Below are positions 26,965 to 37,803 of a DNA stretch of 64,000 bases, in pieces. A program made the position numbers and the translations under genes. The stretch lies in NCBI RefSeq assembly GCF_001544275.1, contig NZ_BCQE01000017.1:1-64000 (forward strand), read 5' to 3'. Source of the stretch: Enterococcus gallinarum NBRC 100675. GTDB lineage: Bacteria > Bacillota > Bacilli > Lactobacillales > Enterococcaceae. The stretch's first letter is position 1; each line of letters opens with the position of its first letter. The notes below the pieces were generated by a model that did not search any database, was not told the origin of the DNA, and saw only the letters and a program-made list of their open reading frames with translations.

Positions 26965-28218
26965 TCAAACAAGAAGAGTATAGAGAGATTGATTGTCCCG
27001 CAAATCAATATATTGTGGATCAAATCTTGACATTCGCGCCAGTAGTGGGGGCAGATCTTCTTGCCTTTTTAGCAGAATCCCTAACAGTACTGGTCCTGTT
27101 CCGCGATTGATTTTTTTGGTGTATTCAAATCGAGTGATATCATCCGTAGGACCCAAAATATTGCTAACGAATTCTTTCAACGCCCCAGGTCTTTGAGGAA
27201 AATTGACTACAAAATAATGTTTTAGTCCTTGATAAATCAAGGACTTTTCCTCAATCTCTGCCATTCGAGTGCTATCATTATTGCCGCCGCTGATAATACA
27301 AACAACGGTTTTCCCTTTAATCTCTTCTTTGATCAATTCCAGAGCGGCGACACTCAGTGCTCCCGCTGGTTCTGCCACCACTGCTTGTTTGCTGTATAAG
27401 TCCAAGATAGTTTGGCAAATCAAGCCCTCATCTACCGCTACTAGTCGATCGACGTACTGGGCCGCATGCTGGTAGGTCAATTGACCGACTTTTTTGACAG
27501 CTGCTCCATCTACAAATTTATCGATCTGCTCTAATGTGGTCGGACCATGATTATCAAAAGCCGCCTGCATCGAAGCGGCACCTAAAGGTTCAGCGCCAAC
27601 CATTGAGATTGTAGGCTGTTTTGCTTTCAAATAAGTTGCAACACCACTGATCAACCCGCCACCGCCAATTGCTGCCACAACATAATCGATAGAATAATTG
27701 CGCTGCTTTGCTTCTGCCATCAGTTCAACTGCCAATGTTCCTTGGCCTGCAATAATGGCGGGATCATCAAAGGGATCAATAAACGCCATTCGATGGTCTT
27801 TGGCATAGTGCTGGGCTGCCTCGGCGGATGCATCGAAGGTATCACCGACAAGTTCGATACGGACAAAATCACCGCCAAAAAACAAAACTTGCGCTACTTT
27901 TTGTTGTGGTGTCGTCGTCGGCATAAAGATAACCGCCGACACTTTCAATTCATGACAGGTATAGGCGACCCCTTGGGCATGATTGCCGGCACTTGCACAG
28001 ACAACCCCCCGCTTCAGTATAGCCGGATCTTGCTGTGCGATTGCATAATATGCCCCCCGCAGTTTAAACGATCGGACCTTCTGAAGATCCTCCCGTTTCA
28101 GCAAGACAGTCGCTTGATACTTCTCGGATAAAAACCGATCATACTGTAAAGGTGTCTTTGAAACGACTGATTGCAAGCTTTCATGTGCTTGTTCTATTTG
28201 ATCGACAGATACCAGCAA
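26965..28218 (-). CDS. ilvA: Threonine ammonia-lyase (threonine deaminase)
   Basis: Deaminates threonine to 2-oxobutanoate, the committed step of isoleucine synthesis. The 417-residue PLP enzyme has the Lys-containing KVRSFKLRGAYYA near residue 50, the phosphate-cradle GGGGLISG near 185, and a C-terminal ACT-like regulatory domain from about residue 335. One regulatory domain makes it the shorter biosynthetic form found in Gram-positives. Feedback by isoleucine and valine is expected from the family. It is the last gene of ilvDBNCA. Confidence 0.95.
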   Translation of the reverse strand: MLVSVDQIEQAHESLQSVVSKTPLQYDRFLSEKYQATVLLKREDLQKVRSFKLRGAYYAIAQQDPAILKRGVVCASAGNHAQGVAYTCHELKVSAVIFMPTTTPQQKVAQVLFFGGDFVRIELVGDTFDASAEAAQHYAKDHRMAFIDPFDDPAIIAGQGTLAVELMAEAKQRNYSIDYVVAAIGGGGLISGVATYLKAKQPTISMVGAEPLGAASMQAAFDNHGPTTLEQIDKFVDGAAVKKVGQLTYQHAAQYVDRLVAVDEGLICQTILDLYSKQAVVAEPAGALSVAALELIKEEIKGKTVVCIISGGNNDSTRMAEIEEKSLIYQGLKHYFVVNFPQRPGALKEFVSNILGPTDDITRFEYTKKINRGTGPVLLGILLKRQEDLPPLLARMSRFDPQYIDLRDNQSLYTLLV

Positions 28219-28231
28219 TCACTGTTCCTCC

Positions 28232-29745
<1,514 letters not shown>

Positions 29746-29751
29746 AGTCTT

Positions 29752-31449
29752 TTAAACTCCTATCATCTCATGATTGGCTTTTCCTGGTGGAATCATTGGC
29801 AGCACATGTTCCGTTGGCGAGATCAGTACCTCGATTAGTCGTGCACCAGGTTCTAGCAATGCATCGGCCAAATCGTTGATCAATTGATCTGGGGTTTCGA
29901 TCCGCACACTATTGATGCCATATGCTTCTGCTAATTGGCCAAAATTTGGCTGTTTAGCAAATACAGAAGCAGAACGGCGTTCATTATGAAACGTTTCTTG
30001 CCATTGCCGTACCATCCCAAGAGAGCGGTTATTCATCAAAATGAATTTGACATCCAGACCATAATCATTTAGCAGAGCAAACTCTTGATTGGTCATTTGG
30101 AAACCGCCATCGCCTACAAAAACGACTATCTTTTTTTCAGGACAAGCAAATTTTGCCCCTATGCCTGCGGGGATGCCATACCCCATTGTTCCTAAACCTC
30201 CGCTAGTGATCAGCTGTTTGGGAAATCGGAAAGGATAGTATTGAGCGACCCACATTTGGTGTTGACCAACATCGGTAACAATAACGGCTTCCCCTTTCGT
30301 CAAGCGTCCCACTTCTTCAATCAATTTTTGCGGCTTGATTTCCTTTGTTTCCTCGCGGTCATACCGATAAGGATGTTCTTTTTTTCGTTTTTGACAACGA
30401 TTGAGCCATTCCTTGCAATCTAATTCCTCCGCAGGATAGCGCAGCAACTGGGTCAAAGCTGCTTTCGCATCCGCCACGATCGGAATGGTTGTTTGAACGA
30501 CTTTTCCGATTTCTGCAGGATCAATATCGATATGAGCAATGATTGCCTGTTGTCCAAATTGACTGCCGGCTGTTGCTAATCGGTCATCAAAACGTGAGCC
30601 AATATTGATGATCAAATCCGCTTCAGATAATGCCATATTCGCAGCATACGTGCCATGCATGCCTCCCATTCCTAAGAATAAGGGATGATCTGTTGGCACC
30701 AATCCAAGACCTAAGAGCGTGGTTACGATCGGCAAACGATGGGTTTCGACAAACAAACGCAATTCTTCGGCTGCATTGGCGGCACATACCCCTGCTCCCG
30801 CCAAGACAACTGGACGTTTTGCTTGTTTTAAACAATTCATCAATTTCTCGATTTGCAAAATAGATGGAAAGACGGTGGGTTGATAGCTTTTTCGCTCAAT
30901 CGGCAGTTCAATGACTGCGGCTGTCCGCTGAAGCGTGACATCTTTTGGCAAGTCGATCACCACTGGACCTTTTCTACCCGTTGTAGCGATATGAAAAGCT
31001 TCTGCGATCACTCGCGGCAAATCATCGACATGTCTAACTTGATAATTATGTTTAGTGATCGGTAATGTGATCCCTAGAATATCCGCCTCTTGAAAAGCAT
31101 CTTTGCCAATACCGGCTGTTGCTACTTGACCGGTGATCACCACTAATGGAACGGAATCACTCATGGCATCAGCGATGCCTGTTACCACATTGGTGGCTCC
31201 TGGTCCACTAGTCACTAGGACAACGCCGGCTTTTCCGGTGGCTTTGGCATAGCCTTCTGCTGCGTGGACAGCGCCTTGTTCGTGACGCGCTAAAATATTC
31301 GGAATCGCAGCATCGTAGAGTTGGTCATATAATGGCAAGACCGCTCCGCCAGGATACCCGAAAATCAGTTCTACTGCTTGTTTCTGCAAGCTATCGACTA
31401 ACACTTCGGCACCGGTTCGAGTTACTTCATTCAACTGGATATTCTCCAT
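29752..31449 (-). CDS. ilvB: Acetolactate synthase, large (catalytic) subunit
   Basis: ThDP-dependent enzyme condensing pyruvate with pyruvate or 2-oxobutanoate, the first common step for Ile and Val. The 565-residue protein has the usual three domains. The catalytic Glu lies in YPGGAVLPLYD...ARHEQGAVHAAEGYA near residue 57, and the ThDP motif is GDGGFQMTNQEFALLNDYGLDVKFILMNN near 450. The adjacent ilvN argues for the biosynthetic, not the catabolic AlsS, enzyme. Its ATG overlaps the ilvD stop by one base. Confidence 0.96.
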   Translation of the reverse strand: MENIQLNEVTRTGAEVLVDSLQKQAVELIFGYPGGAVLPLYDQLYDAAIPNILARHEQGAVHAAEGYAKATGKAGVVLVTSGPGATNVVTGIADAMSDSVPLVVITGQVATAGIGKDAFQEADILGITLPITKHNYQVRHVDDLPRVIAEAFHIATTGRKGPVVIDLPKDVTLQRTAAVIELPIERKSYQPTVFPSILQIEKLMNCLKQAKRPVVLAGAGVCAANAAEELRLFVETHRLPIVTTLLGLGLVPTDHPLFLGMGGMHGTYAANMALSEADLIINIGSRFDDRLATAGSQFGQQAIIAHIDIDPAEIGKVVQTTIPIVADAKAALTQLLRYPAEELDCKEWLNRCQKRKKEHPYRYDREETKEIKPQKLIEEVGRLTKGEAVIVTDVGQHQMWVAQYYPFRFPKQLITSGGLGTMGYGIPAGIGAKFACPEKKIVVFVGDGGFQMTNQEFALLNDYGLDVKFILMNNRSLGMVRQWQETFHNERRSASVFAKQPNFGQLAEAYGINSVRIETPDQLINDLADALLEPGARLIEVLISPTEHVLPMIPPGKANHEMIGV

Positions 31450-33149
31450 TATGCTTCCTCCTCCTCGCTGATTTTCATGATCGCCCCGGTATTTGCTGAT
31501 GTGACTAACGCCGTATATCGTGCCAGCCAGCCTTTCTTCACTTTAGCCCTAAACTTGGGACGTGTTTGTGCGCGCAGCATGAATTCTTCCTCTGAGACTA
31601 AAACTTCCAATGAACGATTTTGCAGATCAATCACGATGTCATCTCCATCACGGATCAAAGAGATCGGTCCACCGGCTGCCGCCTCAGGAGAGATATGCCC
31701 AACTGCGATCCCTCTCGTGGCCCCTGAAAAGCGTCCATCTGTGATCAGTGCAACCTCTTTGCCTAACCCTCGTCCAACAATACTCGAAGTCGGCGCCAAC
31801 ATTTCCGGCATCCCGGGACCTCCTTTAGGCCCTTCATAGCGGATCACCACGACATGCCCTTTTTGGACCGTATGATTGTCGATTGCGGCTACTGCATCAT
31901 CATGAGAATCGAAACAAATTGCTTTTCCTTTAAAAAGCTGAATGCTTGGGTCAACCCCCCCCACTTTGATGACACTTCCCTGAGGCGCAAGATTGCCGTA
32001 AAGGATCGATAAGCCGCCGACAGGGCTGTACGGATTCTCCTTTGGATGAATCACTTCTTCATTTTTGATTGTCGCCTGAGCGACATTTTCCCGCAAGGTT
32101 TTGCCAGTGACTGTCAGCCGATCTGGATGGATCGCCCCCTCGATATCGACCAATTGCCGTATAATGGCAGAGACGCCGCCAGCTGTATGGACATCATGCA
32201 TGGAATAAGCGGAAGATGGCGCAATTTTTGAGAGATAAGGAACTCGTTCGGCAATCTCATTGACCCGCCTCAAGTCATAATCGATCTCCCCTTCGTTCGC
32301 AATAGCTAATGTATGCAAGACGGTATTGGTAGAGCCCCCCATTGCCATATCAAGAGCAAACGCATCATCGATGGCTTCCTCTGTTACGATATCCCGGGGC
32401 TTGACTTGATTCTTCACTAAATCCATCAGATGGAATGCCGCTTTGCGAACAAGTTCCCGTCGTTCTTGCGAAACTGCCAGAATCGTCCCATTTCCTGGTA
32501 ATGCCAATCCTAAGATTTCCAAAAGACAGTTCATGGAATTGGCTGTGAACATGCCGGCACAGGAACCACAGGTGGGACAAGCATTTTTTTCCATGAATTC
32601 AAAATCTGCCTGTGACATTTTGCCCTCTTTAAAGGCGCCTACTGCTTCGAACATGGAAGATAACGTCGTCTGATGGCCTCTAGGATCAATCCCGGCTTTC
32701 ATAGGTCCCCCAGAGCAGAAAATTGCTGGCACATTGGTACGCATAGCTGCTAAGATCATCCCAGGCGTAATTTTATCGCAGTTGGGGATGTAAAAAACAC
32801 CATCGAACCAATGGGCATTGATGACTGTTTCAGCTGAGTCAGCAATCAGTTCACGACTTGGCAATGAGTAACGCATCCCGATATGTCCCATGGCGATTCC
32901 ATCATCTACCCCAATTGTATTGAATTCAAAAGGAATCCCCCCGGCTTCTCGAATGGCTTCTTTGGCAATATCTGCTAGTTCTCGCAGATGGACGTGACCA
33001 GGTACGATATCGATATACGAGTTGCAAATGGCAATAAAAGGCTTATTCATATCTTGGATATTTTTTACTTGTCCTGTCGCATAAAGCAAACTCCTTGCTG
33101 GAGCTGCCTCAATGCCTTTTTTTATCTGATCACTTCTCAATTCCATCAT
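31449..33149 (-). CDS. ilvD: Dihydroxy-acid dehydratase
   Basis: Iron-sulfur enzyme forming the 2-keto acid precursors of Val and Ile. The 566-residue protein has its cluster-binding cysteines visible in NCDKITPGM (near 121) and [19 protein letters not shown] (near 190). The C-terminal segment [16 protein letters not shown] is also present. The first gene of the operon, it follows the attenuator described separately. Two adjacent ATG codons (33149 and 33146) could start translation; the first is listed. Confidence 0.96.
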   Translation of the reverse strand: MMELRSDQIKKGIEAAPARSLLYATGQVKNIQDMNKPFIAICNSYIDIVPGHVHLRELADIAKEAIREAGGIPFEFNTIGVDDGIAMGHIGMRYSLPSRELIADSAETVINAHWFDGVFYIPNCDKITPGMILAAMRTNVPAIFCSGGPMKAGIDPRGHQTTLSSMFEAVGAFKEGKMSQADFEFMEKNACPTCGSCAGMFTANSMNCLLEILGLALPGNGTILAVSQERRELVRKAAFHLMDLVKNQVKPRDIVTEEAIDDAFALDMAMGGSTNTVLHTLAIANEGEIDYDLRRVNEIAERVPYLSKIAPSSAYSMHDVHTAGGVSAIIRQLVDIEGAIHPDRLTVTGKTLRENVAQATIKNEEVIHPKENPYSPVGGLSILYGNLAPQGSVIKVGGVDPSIQLFKGKAICFDSHDDAVAAIDNHTVQKGHVVVIRYEGPKGGPGMPEMLAPTSSIVGRGLGKEVALITDGRFSGATRGIAVGHISPEAAAGGPISLIRDGDDIVIDLQNRSLEVLVSEEEFMLRAQTRPKFRAKVKKGWLARYTALVTSANTGAIMKISEEEEA

Positions 33150-33169
33150 CTCCCGCCTATTTCATAAAA

Positions 33170-33217
33170 AAAAGCACCCCGGTTTATAATAAACTGGGAT
33201 GCTTTGCCAGAATCCCA
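33170..33217 (-). terminator. ilv attenuator: terminator and competing antiterminator
   Basis: Minus-strand GCATCCCAGTTTA pairs with TAAACCGGGGTGC (33174-33202) and is followed by eight U residues, about 20 bases before ilvD. The bases ATCCCA in its 5' arm can instead pair with TGGGAT at 33212-33217, giving a mutually exclusive antiterminator. This sits downstream of the branched-chain-rich leader peptide. Exact folding was not computed. Confidence 0.8.
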
Positions 33218-33270
33218 TTTTACTTACGCAAATAGGACTCAAACAAACGGATAAATTTTGCTTCCGTGTT

Positions 33271-33324
33271 CTAAGTCCTGGTCTCAATAATAATGACTAA
33301 TAAATATTGATTAAAATTGCGCAT
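33271..33324 (-). CDS. ilv operon leader peptide
   Basis: Seventeen-codon open frame MRNFNQYLLVIIIETRT with AAGGAG nine bases before the ATG, upstream of an intrinsic terminator and ilvD. The run Leu-Leu-Val-Ile-Ile-Ile means that shortage of branched-chain aminoacyl-tRNAs would stall the ribosome in the peptide. Its stop codon lies just inside a hairpin (GGACT/AGTCC, 33235-33278). This is the architecture of classical amino-acid attenuators and resembles the leu-ilv leader known in Lactococcus. No T-box core motif is present. Confidence 0.85.
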   Translation of the reverse strand: MRNFNQYLLVIIIETRT

Positions 33325-33507
33325 GAAAAATGGCTCCTTCATTAAAATATTTGCTGTTTTCTTGTAATTGTTTAATAATATAGCGCGAAAAAAAATTCTT
33401 GTCAATGAATTTTCTGAATTTTTTTGCAATTGATCCGATAAATGTACTTTTAGTAGACGGATCTACATTGGATTTTTGATGAAAATAGGGATAAGTAAAT
33501 TTATGTA

Positions 33508-33537
33508 CAAAAAAACCCTTGATTACTCAAGGGTTTG
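33508..33537 (-). terminator. Terminator of hup
   Basis: Stem AAACCCTTGA/TCAAGGGTTT with seven U, 11 bases after the hup stop. Confidence 0.9.
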
Positions 33538-33547
33538 GAAGACTCAA

Positions 33548-33823
33548 TTATTTCACTGCGTCTTTAAGAGCTTTACCTGGTTTGAATGCAGGTACTTTGC
33601 TAGCAGGGATCTTGATTTCTTCACCAGTTTGTGGGTTACGTCCTTTGCGTTCTGCACGAGAACGAACTTCAAAGTTACCAAAGCCGATCAATTGAACTTT
33701 TTCACCGTTAGCTAAAGCGTCTTGAATTGTTGAGAAGACAGCGTCTACTGCTGCTGTAGCGTCTTTCTTTGTCAAGTCAGTAGCTGCTGCAACTTTTTCG
33801 ATTAATTCTGCTTTATTTGCCAT
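33548..33823 (-). CDS. hup: DNA-binding protein HU
   Basis: Histone-like nucleoid protein that bends and compacts DNA as a dimer. The 91-residue sequence [20 protein letters not shown]...[40 protein letters not shown] is a textbook HU. It includes the RNPQTG stretch on the DNA-contacting beta-arm. ATG 33823 has AGGAGGTG upstream; the four-residue longer frame is rejected. It is a single gene with its own terminator, separated from der by an AT-rich gap with no coding sequence. Confidence 0.97.
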   Translation of the reverse strand: MANKAELIEKVAAATDLTKKDATAAVDAVFSTIQDALANGEKVQLIGFGNFEVRSRAERKGRNPQTGEEIKIPASKVPAFKPGKALKDAVK

Positions 33824-34057
33824 GGATGGTTTCACCTCCTGATTATTTTTTTGATGTCATACATCAACAAAAATCTTGAGTGGTCCAAGGTTTTTGTCAA
33901 ATATTGATATCCATCAATATTCTGATATAACGTTATCATAAGAACGTTGTAATATCAAGGATTTTAACGTTTTTACTACTGTTTTTTTTAGGATTTATCG
34001 TTTTTCTGTCAAAAGAATAGAATTCTTTGTCAAAAGCAGCAAAGTATGATAAAATCG

Positions 34058-35368
34058 CTACTTTCGTCTTCTTGGAATGATTCGAATCGGAGTTCCTTCA
34101 AAAGTAAATGCTTTCCGGATCTGATTCTCTAAAAAGCGCGCATAAGAAAAATGCATCAACTCTTCTTCATTAACAAAAATAACAAATGTTGGTGGCTTGA
34201 CCGCAACTTGTGTCGCATAAAAAATCTTCAATCGTTTTCCTTTATCCGTTGGCGTTGGATTGATGGCTACTGCATCCATGATCACATCATTCAATAATGC
34301 AGAAGGGATACGCATGTTTTGATTCATGCTGACTTCTTCGATCAAAGCTGGCAATTGATTTAACCGCTGTTTCGTTGCCGCTGAAACAAAGATGATTGGG
34401 GCATAATCTAAGTATTGAAACTCATCACGAATCTCCGCTTCAAAGTCTCGCATGGTATTGGTTTCTTTTTTTAGCAGATCCCATTTATTGACAACTAGGA
34501 TGATCCCACGGCCAGCTTCATGAGCATAGCCAGCGATTCGTTTGTCCTGTTCACGAATTCCTTCTTCTGCATTCAAGACCATTAGAACCACATCGGAACG
34601 TTCGATGGCACGCATCGCTCGCATGACACTGTATTTCTCTGTTGATTCGTAAACTTTTCCTTTTTTACGCATTCCTGCAGTATCAATCATAGTGAACTCT
34701 TGCCCATTTTCACTTGTAAAATGAGTATCGATCGCATCCCGGGTCGTTCCTTCGATATCCGAAACGATGACACGTTCTTCACCTAAAATCGCATTGATTA
34801 ACGAAGATTTCCCGACATTTGGTCGCCCAATCAAACTAAATTTGATGATCGATTCGTCCTCTTCCTCTGCTTCTTCTGTAAAATGCTTAACGGCTTCATC
34901 AAGCACATCACCGATCCCTAATCCATGACTGCCAGATATTGGATACGGATCACCTAATCCTAATGTATAGAATTCATAGATATCTGCACGCATTTCTGGA
35001 TTGTCGACTTTATTGACCGCTAGAATCACAGGTTTATTGCTCTTATACAAAAGGCGAGCAACAAGTTCATCTGCATCCGTCACACCTTCTCTGGCACTCG
35101 TAATGAAGACGATCACATCTGCTTCATCGATCGCAATTTCTGCTTGATGTTTGATTTGATCCATAAACGGCTCATCGCCTAAGTCGATTCCACCTGTATC
35201 GATAATACTGAACTCTCGACCTAACCATTCACCTGTTGCATAAATTCGGTCTCTCGTCACACCCGGAGTATCCTCAACGATCGAGATTCGTTCTCCGGCA
35301 ATCCGGTTGAAAATAGTCGATTTCCCGACATTCGGACGTCCGACGATCGCAATTGTTGGATTTGACAT
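34058..35368 (-). CDS. der: Ribosome biogenesis GTPase Der (EngA)
   Basis: Essential double-GTPase acting in 50S subunit maturation. The 436-residue protein has two tandem GTPase domains: [12 protein letters not shown] near residue 9 and [12 protein letters not shown] near 182, with NKVD and NKWD base-recognition motifs. A C-terminal KH-like domain ends RIIPRRRK. The length is normal. It lies between hup and rpsA, an order also seen in other Firmicutes (cmk-rpsA-der-hup). Confidence 0.97.
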   Translation of the reverse strand: MSNPTIAIVGRPNVGKSTIFNRIAGERISIVEDTPGVTRDRIYATGEWLGREFSIIDTGGIDLGDEPFMDQIKHQAEIAIDEADVIVFITSAREGVTDADELVARLLYKSNKPVILAVNKVDNPEMRADIYEFYTLGLGDPYPISGSHGLGIGDVLDEAVKHFTEEAEEEDESIIKFSLIGRPNVGKSSLINAILGEERVIVSDIEGTTRDAIDTHFTSENGQEFTMIDTAGMRKKGKVYESTEKYSVMRAMRAIERSDVVLMVLNAEEGIREQDKRIAGYAHEAGRGIILVVNKWDLLKKETNTMRDFEAEIRDEFQYLDYAPIIFVSAATKQRLNQLPALIEEVSMNQNMRIPSALLNDVIMDAVAINPTPTDKGKRLKIFYATQVAVKPPTFVIFVNEEELMHFSYARFLENQIRKAFTFEGTPIRIIPRRRK

Positions 35369-35479
35369 TTTTTACCCTCCATTTATAAGAAGCAAACTGC
35401 TGAATACAGCTGCTTCTGCTTTTCAATCTTTCTTAGTTTACCTAATGCATCCCTAACTTGCAAGTCTTGATGACAAACA

Positions 35480-35530
35480 AAAAAGCAGCTTATAACAAAT
35501 TCAAAAAACGAATCGTTATAAGCTGCTAGG
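35480..35530 (-). terminator. Terminator of rpsA
   Basis: Perfect 13-bp stem AGCAGCTTATAAC/GTTATAAGCTGCT followed by TTTTTT on the minus strand. Confidence 0.92.
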
Positions 35531-35535
35531 CTAGA

Positions 35536-36744
35536 TTATTCTTCGTCGTTATCTTTCAACGCATCGCCCAAGATATCACCCATGGTAAAACCAGTGGATT
35601 CTTCTGGTAATTCATAGTCATCTTCTGCAGGCACTTCTTCCGCTTCTTCGGCTTTTTCTAGTGCTTTGATGCTCAAAGCAATCCGATGATCGGTTGGATT
35701 CACTTCAAGAACTTTCACTTGCACTTGATCACCTTCATGCAACACTTCATGAGGCGTTGCAATATGTTTATGTGAGATTTGCGAAATGTGGATCAATCCT
35801 TCTACACCAGGGAAGACTTCCACAAAAGCACCAAAACTAGTTAGTCGTTTTACTACACCATCTAAAACACTACCAACGGGTGCTTGTTCTTCGATATTGC
35901 TCCAAGGCCCAGGCAATGTATCTTTGATCGATAACGATACGCGTTCTTTATTTGGATCAACGGATAAGACACGGACATTGACAGTATCACCAACAGATAA
36001 AACATCACTCGGTTTGCCTACATGGGCATGAGAAATTTCTGAAACGTGTACTAAACCATCAATTCCACCCAAGTCAACGAAAGCCCCAAAATCGGTCAAT
36101 CGTGCAACTTTCCCTTCGATTTCTTGACCTTCATAAAGATCAGCTAGCAAGGCTTCTTTTTGTTTCTCTTTTTCAGCCTCAACCACTGCTTTATGGGATA
36201 AAATCAAGCGGTTCTCAGAAGGTTCGATCTCAACAATCTTAAAGGTAAGTGTCTTGCCTTTATAATCTTCAAAATCAGCTACAAAGTGGTCCTCAACCAT
36301 CGAAGCTGGCACAAATCCGCGTACGCCAACATCAACAACTAAGCCACCTTTGACTACATTTGTTACAGGCGCTTCAATAATCTTACCTGCTTGGAAATCT
36401 TTTTCGATATCTTCCCAAACTTTCTTCGCGTCTAAACGACGTTTTGAAAGTAGATAGCTGCCGTTTTCTTTATCTTTACCGATTGCAGAAATAACAACTA
36501 ACTCTAAAACATCGCCCACTTTGACCACTTCATTGATATCCTCAACAGGCAATGTAGACAATTCTTTTGCTGGAACGACTCCTTCTACACCTGCTCCTTC
36601 GATGCCAACGATCGCTTGTTTGTCTTCGATGGCTAAAACTTCACCTTTGACAATATCGCCAACGTTCACTTCTTGGAAATTATCCAAAGCAGCTTCCATT
36701 GATTCATTCCCATTTTCCACTTGATTATTTTCAAATTCTGTCAT
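35536..36744 (-). CDS. rpsA: 30S ribosomal protein S1 homologue
   Basis: RNA-binding protein with four S1 (OB-fold) domains, assisting mRNA handling on the 30S subunit. The domain starts can be read as GDIVKGEVLAIED, GKIIEAPVTNVVKGG, GQEIEGKVARLTDFGAFVDLGG and GSVLDGVVKRLTSFGAFVEVFPG. The tail is acidic. At 402 residues it is the four-domain Firmicute form, shorter than the six-domain E. coli S1. ATG 36744 has AGGAGG nine bases upstream, whereas the frame from 36768 would include the ribosome-binding site. Its leader contains two hairpins described separately. Confidence 0.93.
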   Translation of the reverse strand: MTEFENNQVENGNESMEAALDNFQEVNVGDIVKGEVLAIEDKQAIVGIEGAGVEGVVPAKELSTLPVEDINEVVKVGDVLELVVISAIGKDKENGSYLLSKRRLDAKKVWEDIEKDFQAGKIIEAPVTNVVKGGLVVDVGVRGFVPASMVEDHFVADFEDYKGKTLTFKIVEIEPSENRLILSHKAVVEAEKEKQKEALLADLYEGQEIEGKVARLTDFGAFVDLGGIDGLVHVSEISHAHVGKPSDVLSVGDTVNVRVLSVDPNKERVSLSIKDTLPGPWSNIEEQAPVGSVLDGVVKRLTSFGAFVEVFPGVEGLIHISQISHKHIATPHEVLHEGDQVQVKVLEVNPTDHRIALSIKALEKAEEAEEVPAEDDYELPEESTGFTMGDILGDALKDNDEE

Positions 36745-36814
36745 GTCTTGTGTCCTCCTAACCAACAATTGTACGTAAATGCACTACATCCCTTAGTTTA
36801 AATTAGAATGCCAA

Positions 36815-36841
36815 AAAAATAAAGCGATTTCGCTTATTTTC
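36815..36841 (-). terminator. Hairpin with U-tract in the rpsA leader
   Basis: Minus-strand AAATAAGCG/CGCTTTATTT followed by seven U (36813-36819), about 70 bases before the rpsA start. It could terminate read-through from cmk or act as an attenuator if the rpsA promoter lies upstream of it. A possible -35 TTGACA is at 36851-36856, but no matching -10 is convincing. Confidence 0.45.
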
Positions 36842-36913
36842 ACAAAAAACTGTCAATAATTGTTCTCAAAAAACGTTTCCTTCACTATTTTGCTTCAAAA
36901 TCACTATTTCATC

Positions 36914-37046
36914 CAAAAAAACTGGCCCCTCCGACCTAAAAACCCCAGATTTCGAACAATATTTCTACGCGAAAATTCCGATATTTAATGAAATTTCTCG
37001 TGAGAATCGTTCGGTTCTGTTTTTTTTAGGTCGACTAGCGCCAGTG
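36914..37046 (-). terminator. Very long nested-hairpin terminator after cmk
   Basis: Starting six bases after the cmk stop, ACTGGC...TCGACCTAAAAA pairs with TTTTTAGGTCG...GCCAGT (arms 37019-37045 and 36917-36942). Seven U residues follow. The 75-base interior folds again (CGAACGAT.TTCT.ACG / CG.AGAAATATTGTTCG). Almost the whole 130-base gap is thus one extended duplex. It fills most of the cmk-rpsA gap, which otherwise holds only the smaller rpsA-leader hairpin. Confidence 0.72.
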
Positions 37047-37051
37047 GTTGA

Positions 37052-37723
37052 TTATTCCATTTTTTGATCAACGATTTGCTGAATCGCTGCAACGACTTCT
37101 GTAATGGACATTCCTGTCGTATCAATGCGAACTGCATCATCGGCTTGTTTCAAGGGAGAGATTTCTCGATGAGAATCTAAATAATCCCTTTGCTCGATTT
37201 CTTTTTTTAATGTGTCAAAGGAGGTGGTGATTCCTTTTTGCTGGTTCTCTTTGTATCTTCTTTCTGCTCGTTCTTCTACACTCGCCACGAGAAAAACCTT
37301 TACTTCCGCTTGAGGTAAGACTGCGGTACCAATGTCGCGGCCATCCATCACAACACCGCCATTTTCAGCAATTTTTTGTTGCTGTTGGACCAGTTTTTCC
37401 CGGACTTTTTGGTAAGCAGAAACTTTGGAAACAGCGTTGGTTACCTCGGGCTGGCGAATCTCTTCTGTCACTTTTGTTCCATCTACAAAAACATCTTGTC
37501 CTGTTTCTGTTGGCGCAAAAGTGATTGGATAAATATCGATCAATGCCACAAGCCCGCTTTCATCTTCTAATGAGCACCCTGTTTTAAGAGCTAAATAAGT
37601 GATACTACGGTACATTGCCCCTGTATCCGTATAAACATATCCATAATGCTGAGCTAAAATTTTTGCCACTGTACTCTTGCCCGATGAAGCTGGACCATCG
37701 ATGGCAATATTGATTTTTTTCAT
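37052..37723 (-). CDS. cmk: Cytidylate kinase
   Basis: Phosphorylates CMP and dCMP to the diphosphates. The 223-residue P-loop kinase begins [24 protein letters not shown] with Walker A at residues 9-17. It also has [13 protein letters not shown] and the [11 protein letters not shown] motif near 127 in the CMP-binding region. The lid region follows ([14 protein letters not shown]). It precedes rpsA, as in Bacillus, but an extended terminator separates the two. Confidence 0.96.
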   Translation of the reverse strand: MKKINIAIDGPASSGKSTVAKILAQHYGYVYTDTGAMYRSITYLALKTGCSLEDESGLVALIDIYPITFAPTETGQDVFVDGTKVTEEIRQPEVTNAVSKVSAYQKVREKLVQQQQKIAENGGVVMDGRDIGTAVLPQAEVKVFLVASVEERAERRYKENQQKGITTSFDTLKKEIEQRDYLDSHREISPLKQADDAVRIDTTGMSITEVVAAIQQIVDQKME

Positions 37724-37774
37724 TTGTTACTCCTCGCTTCTCAACAACTACCGATCAACGGTCTTTTAACTTTC

Positions 37775-37803
37775 AAGAAAAAAAACCGCCAAAGCGGTTT
37801 TTT
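37775..37803 (-). terminator. Terminator of the LysM protein gene
   Basis: Stem AAACCGC/GCGGTTT with TTTTTTTT on the minus strand, directly after the LysM gene. Confidence 0.88.

Noticed and set aside
33150-33350. T-box in front of ilvD
   Set aside because: No GGTACCGCG-type core. The leader peptide and alternative hairpins explain the region better.
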